From Spartinivicinus ruber (GTDB taxonomy: Bacteria; Pseudomonadota; Gammaproteobacteria; Pseudomonadales; Zooshikellaceae): a DNA stretch of 64,000 bases. Numbering within the stretch: position 1 is the first letter of the stretch; each line of letters opens with the position of its first letter. Positions 60,654 to 64,000 of this stretch are shown here, one piece after another. The stretch lies in the NCBI RefSeq assembly GCF_011009015.1, contig NZ_CP048878.1:5424354-5488353 (forward strand), given 5' to 3'. The position numbers were made by a program, and so were the translations under genes. The notes below the pieces were generated by a model, which ran no database searches, was not told the DNA's origin, and was given only the letters and a program-made list of their open reading frames with translations.

Positions 60654-62872
60654 ACACCTGACACTCCTACCTTATTAGCTGGTCTCCATTGCTGCAAGAA
60701 CAACGAGTTTGTGACTACAAACAAGCTGCTAAATGCCATTGCGGCACCAGCAACTGCCGGGTTTAAATAACCCAGTGCAGCCACAGGAATTGCCAGGCTA
60801 TTAAAGAAAAAAGCCCAAAATAGATTTTGGCGGATCTTCCAATAGGTTTTTCGGGCAATTTCCAAGGTAGCTGGTACCAGGATTGGATCTGGTCTTAATA
60901 ACGTCACTGCGGCAGTTTCTTTCGCTACATCAGTCCCGCTCCCCATCGCAATGCCAATATCAGCAGCTGCTAATGCAGGTGCATCATTAACGCCATCACC
61001 TACCATGGCCACACAATTGCCTGATTCTCTTAGAGCAGTGACTCGCAGGGCTTTTTGCTCAGGCGATACTTCCGCCTGCCATTCATTGATCGCTAATTCT
61101 TTTGCGACATTAGCAACCACCCGCTTACCATCTCCGCTTAACAATTCAGACTGGCAGCCTAGCTGTTGTAGTTGGCTAACAGCTTGGTTGGCACTTAGTT
61201 GTATTGGGTCGGTTAGCAGATAAGCACCTATTATTTGATCATCAACAGCAACATAAGCCACTGAAGCGCTCTCTTGACTCACTTGATTAACTAGCTGTTC
61301 TGGGCACGTCAACCCAAACCGATCAAGCAACTTGCTGTTACCTACAATCACTTGCTGCCCCTCTACAGCTGCAGCAATGCCTTCTCCTGGATAATTATCT
61401 AGCTGCTCAACTGGCTTAAAGGCTAAATCATGTTTTTTTGCATATTCAATGGTCGCTTTTGCAAGCAAATGCTCACTAGCTTGCTGGGCGCTTGCAGCGA
61501 TACCCATCACTTGTTGTTGAGTGATTTCACCTTCTTTGTAAAAGTTAACAATCACTTTTGATACAGCAGGCCTACCTTGGGTTAATGTGCCAGTTTTATC
61601 AAACACTACCTTATTTACTTGGCGACTTTGCTCCAGCACGGCAATATCCTTAATTAATATCCCTGCTTTTGCCGCTGCTCCGGTACCTGACATTATGGCA
61701 ACAGGGGTAGCTAATCCTAACGCACACGGGCAAGCAATTACTAATACGGCAACCAGCGCTAAAATGGCTTGATTAACATCTCCAGCGCCAAGCCACCAAA
61801 CTAGTCCAGCTGTTATCGCTATTACACAAACTACCGGCACAAAATACTGACTGACTTTATCAACCAATCGCTGCACAGGAGCTTTATTCGATTGCACTTG
61901 CTCAATCCAATTTATAATTTTTGCCAGAGTAGTATCATCACCTACTCTCGTTGCCTGCATGGTTAGTGCTTGTCCACCATTAATACTGCCAGTAATGAGT
62001 TCATCTCCAGCCTGCTTTACCACTGGCATACTTTCACCAGTAACTATTGACTCATCCAGTTCACTGGTACCACTCACTACTTCTCCATCAACAGGTACTT
62101 TCTCACCTGGTTTAACCAGCAATAAATCCCCTACTCTGACACTGATTAATGGCTGCTCTGTTACTTGCTGATTTGCATCCAGTTTGTTGACTGTTTCTGG
62201 CTGTAATTCCAGTAAACGAGTTAAGGCAGAAGTAGTTTTTATAGTTGCACGGCTTTCCAACCAATTGCCTAATAAAACAAAGCTAATAACCAAAGCTGCC
62301 CCTTCAAAATAAACCGGCTGTTCTAAGCCACCCAATAACACCACTAAACTGTAGCTGTAGGCTGTTGCCGTACCTAAGGTGATTAACACATCCATATTGG
62401 TGTAACGGGCTTTGGCTGCTTTAATTGCTCCCAAATAAAACTGGCGACCAAACCACCATTGCACTGGAGTAGCCAAAAACAGCTGCCACCACTCTGAAAA
62501 CAGAGGCTGTTCAAAAAGCAACATAGATATCATGTTGATTAATAGTGGAAATGCTAAAATCCAGCTGCCCAGCAGATTAATTCGCTGTTGCTGTTGTTCA
62601 TTCTTGGTTTGCTGTTGTTGTGCCTGCTGTCGCTGCCGATTGCTAGCAAAATCCGATAGTACTGCTTGATAACCAAGCCCCTTCACCTTATCTACAACCT
62701 GAGATAACGCCTCTTCCGTTACAGCGACAGACAATAGCCCACTTGCAAAGTTAACAGCTGCATGATCCACTTGAGGCAATTGTTGAATTTCCCTCTGGAC
62801 TTTATTTGCGCACCCCTGGCAACGCATGCCAATAACAGCAATTTGGTATTCATTTAATGCAGCTTCAGTCAT
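60650..62872 (-). CDS. copA: Cu(I)-exporting P1B-type ATPase CopA
   Basis: A 740-aa copper pump. One N-terminal HMA domain with Cys18 and Cys21 (GMRCQGCANKV), eight membrane segments, the translocation motif CPC (VIACPCALGLATP), the phosphorylation site DKTGTLTQGRP, the TGES-type loop (VTGESMPV), an HP-type dipeptide region altered to EHLLAKAT, and GDGVNDAPALAAADIGIAMG. It exports Cu+ to the periplasm. The region after the HMA has a Gln-rich stretch (RQRQQAQQQQTKNEQQQQR). First gene of a copA-cueR operon. Confidence 0.95.
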   Translation of the reverse strand: MTEAALNEYQIAVIGMRCQGCANKVQREIQQLPQVDHAAVNFASGLLSVAVTEEALSQVVDKVKGLGYQAVLSDFASNRQRQQAQQQQTKNEQQQQRINLLGSWILAFPLLINMISMLLFEQPLFSEWWQLFLATPVQWWFGRQFYLGAIKAAKARYTNMDVLITLGTATAYSYSLVVLLGGLEQPVYFEGAALVISFVLLGNWLESRATIKTTSALTRLLELQPETVNKLDANQQVTEQPLISVRVGDLLLVKPGEKVPVDGEVVSGTSELDESIVTGESMPVVKQAGDELITGSINGGQALTMQATRVGDDTTLAKIINWIEQVQSNKAPVQRLVDKVSQYFVPVVCVIAITAGLVWWLGAGDVNQAILALVAVLVIACPCALGLATPVAIMSGTGAAAKAGILIKDIAVLEQSRQVNKVVFDKTGTLTQGRPAVSKVIVNFYKEGEITQQQVMGIAASAQQASEHLLAKATIEYAKKHDLAFKPVEQLDNYPGEGIAAAVEGQQVIVGNSKLLDRFGLTCPEQLVNQVSQESASVAYVAVDDQIIGAYLLTDPIQLSANQAVSQLQQLGCQSELLSGDGKRVVANVAKELAINEWQAEVSPEQKALRVTALRESGNCVAMVGDGVNDAPALAAADIGIAMGSGTDVAKETAAVTLLRPDPILVPATLEIARKTYWKIRQNLFWAFFFNSLAIPVAALGYLNPAVAGAAMAFSSLFVVTNSLFLQQWRPANKVGVSGV

Positions 62873-62928
62873 GTATCATCCCTCTTAGGTCTGACAATAT
62901 TTACTTGAAGTGAGCTTCTATGAAACAG

Positions 62929-62959
62929 ACTATAAAGGTTCCAGTCGCTAGAATGTAAA
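62929..62959 (-). promoter_or_regulatory. CueR-type promoter of copA-cueR
   Basis: On the minus strand a -35 TTTACA (62954-62959) and a -10 TATAGT (62929-62934) are separated by 19 bp. The spacer and -35 edge hold the dyad ACATTCTAGCGACTGGAACC. The over-long spacer with a centred dyad is the hallmark of MerR-family activated promoters. Confidence 0.8.
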
Positions 62960-63052
62960 GCCTATGTGTCATTACCAGTTAACCAATTAGAGACTAGCCA
63001 GCTATATTAGTATCCAGCGGCTTTACCAGGACAATAAAAAGGATAAAACCAG

Positions 63053-64000
63053 GTGTCTAAACTTCAACTTACAACCATGTTGACCAATTTGATAGAAGTC
63101 CCCTCTATCAGCTGTACTAATCCTAAGCTAGACCAAAGTAACAAACCGGTTATTGATTTATTAGCCAGTTGGCTAACTGACCTTGGTTTTAGTATTGAAA
63201 TTCTTCCCTTACCCAATCAACCCAATAAAGCCAATTTAATCGCCACATTAGGTAGTGGCCCAGGCGGTTTAGTGCTTGCTGGTCATACAGATACTGTCCC
63301 CTATGATGAACAGCGCTGGCAATATGATCCTTTTAAACTAACCGAAGCAGGGAACAAATGGTTTGGCCTTGGCATTTGCGATATGAAAGGTTTTTTTGCC
63401 TTAGCCATTGAAGCTATTAAACCTTTTCTGGATAAAGAACTAAAACAACCACTAATTATTCTTGCCACAGCAGATGAAGAATCTTCGATGGATGGTGCTC
63501 GCGCATTAGTAGAAGCAGCTAAGCCTAAAGCCCGTTATGCAGTCATTGGTGAGCCAACCGGCTTAAAGCCTATTTATATGCATAAAGGCATTATGATGGA
63601 GAAGGTCCGCATTAAGGGAAAGTCAGGGCACTCAAGCAACCCTGCTCTCGGAGTAAATGCCATTGAAGTCATGCATCAAGTTATTGATACAATTTTAAGT
63701 TTTCGCAGTGAGTTGGCTACTCGCTACAATAACCCAATATTTGAAGTACCTGTACCTACGCTTAATTTAGGCTGTATTCACGGTGGAGATAATCCCAACC
63801 GAATTTGTGGTGAGTGTACTTTAGAATATGATTTACGCCCACTACCAGGCCTTTATTGTGATGAGCTACGTGAAATGCTAAGAGCCAGAGTCGCACCTAT
63901 CAGCCATGACTACCAGGTACCGATTAGCGTTGAGGCAATTTTTCCAGGTGTAGAGGCATTTTCAACAGGTAAAGACAGTACATTAATAAAAACAGTTGAA
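63053..64000 (+). CDS. argE: acetylornithine deacetylase ArgE (3' end outside window)
   Basis: 316 residues of an M20-family deacetylase, open to the window edge. The start is taken as GTG 63053 with AAGGAT about 9 bases ahead; ATG 63077 is an alternative. Metal ligands and catalytic residues are in LAGHTDTVP, GICDMKGFFAL, ATADEESSMDGA and VIGEPTGLKP; the dimerisation lid starts KGKSGHSSNPALGVNAIEVM. It removes the acetyl group from N-acetylornithine in arginine biosynthesis. In Pseudomonas argE (PA5206) lies beside pit (PA5207). Confidence 0.94.
   Translation, partial: MSKLQLTTMLTNLIEVPSISCTNPKLDQSNKPVIDLLASWLTDLGFSIEILPLPNQPNKANLIATLGSGPGGLVLAGHTDTVPYDEQRWQYDPFKLTEAGNKWFGLGICDMKGFFALAIEAIKPFLDKELKQPLIILATADEESSMDGARALVEAAKPKARYAVIGEPTGLKPIYMHKGIMMEKVRIKGKSGHSSNPALGVNAIEVMHQVIDTILSFRSELATRYNNPIFEVPVPTLNLGCIHGGDNPNRICGECTLEYDLRPLPGLYCDELREMLRARVAPISHDYQVPISVEAIFPGVEAFSTGKDSTLIKTVE

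Noticed and set aside
1-64000. CRISPR array, tRNA or rRNA genes, prophage or integrase genes
   Set aside because: No regularly spaced repeats, no cloverleaf with CCA-proximal TTCGA pattern, no rRNA-like stretches and no phage structural or recombinase proteins were seen.

Overview
The window is chromosomal DNA of a low-GC, probably marine gammaproteobacterium (Oceanospirillales/Pseudomonadales side; Zooshikella- or Spartinivicinus-like is a guess). The main evidence is gene order. As I remember the Pseudomonas aeruginosa PAO1 map, 1-20.3 kb follows PA5002-PA5016 and 36.7-41.7 kb plus 63.05 kb onward follow PA5210-PA5206. Accessory DNA fills the spaces between these blocks. No tRNA, rRNA or CRISPR array was seen.

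Region 1 (1-15.6 kb, all minus strand): a compact, mostly overlapping run glnE, ilvE, waaF, waaC, waaG, waaP, a wapP/wapQ-like kinase, a two-domain kinase, a WapO-like carbamoyltransferase, a WapH-like glycosyltransferase, a Mig-14-like protein and a DnpA-like PIG-L deacetylase that runs off the left edge. Together they build and decorate the heptose region of the LPS core. Region 2 (15.6-20.4 kb, plus strand): aceE-aceF of pyruvate dehydrogenase, behind two near-identical 15-bp palindromes that look like a GntR/PdhR-type operator pair and ahead of a strong terminator.

Region 3 (20.4-34 kb): a secreted-protease island. It holds an M28 aminopeptidase with a ricin-type lectin tail, a wrecked M4 metalloprotease, two paralogous two-gene modules (membrane-anchored propeptide-like protein plus HExxHxxGxxH metalloprotease with two jelly-roll-like tails), an orphan degenerate receiver protein, a tiny predicted secreted peptide and a trypsin-like protease with a PPC tail. 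One of the two paralogous metalloproteases has lost its catalytic Glu (HQLGH). A 128-bp MITE-like element with imperfect inverted arms occurs three times (5.2, 31.5, 33.8 kb).

Region 4 (34-41.8 kb): a TPR protein, an NfeD/SPFH pair, a GspE-like ATPase, a CYTH-domain protein, and DUF47 plus Pit phosphate transport. Region 5 (41.8-63 kb) separates pit from argE, which are neighbours in Pseudomonas. It carries a Usp, an AraC-GyrI regulator, two Na+/H+ antiporters, an 81-residue-repeat protein, a split Rhs/YD-repeat cassette whose C-terminal core piece is a separate protein with a twin-arginine signal, three decayed genes, RimK-RCK plus MscS, a CNNM/CorC protein with an apparent 1-base frameshift, and a copA-cueR copper operon with a recognisable MerR-type promoter. 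Region 6 (63.05 kb to end): the start of argE.

The best candidates for something undescribed are the split Rhs cassette with its Tat-targeted C-terminal piece (47.8-54.1 kb) and the duplicated anchor/protease module with one dead protease (23.9-31.5 kb).
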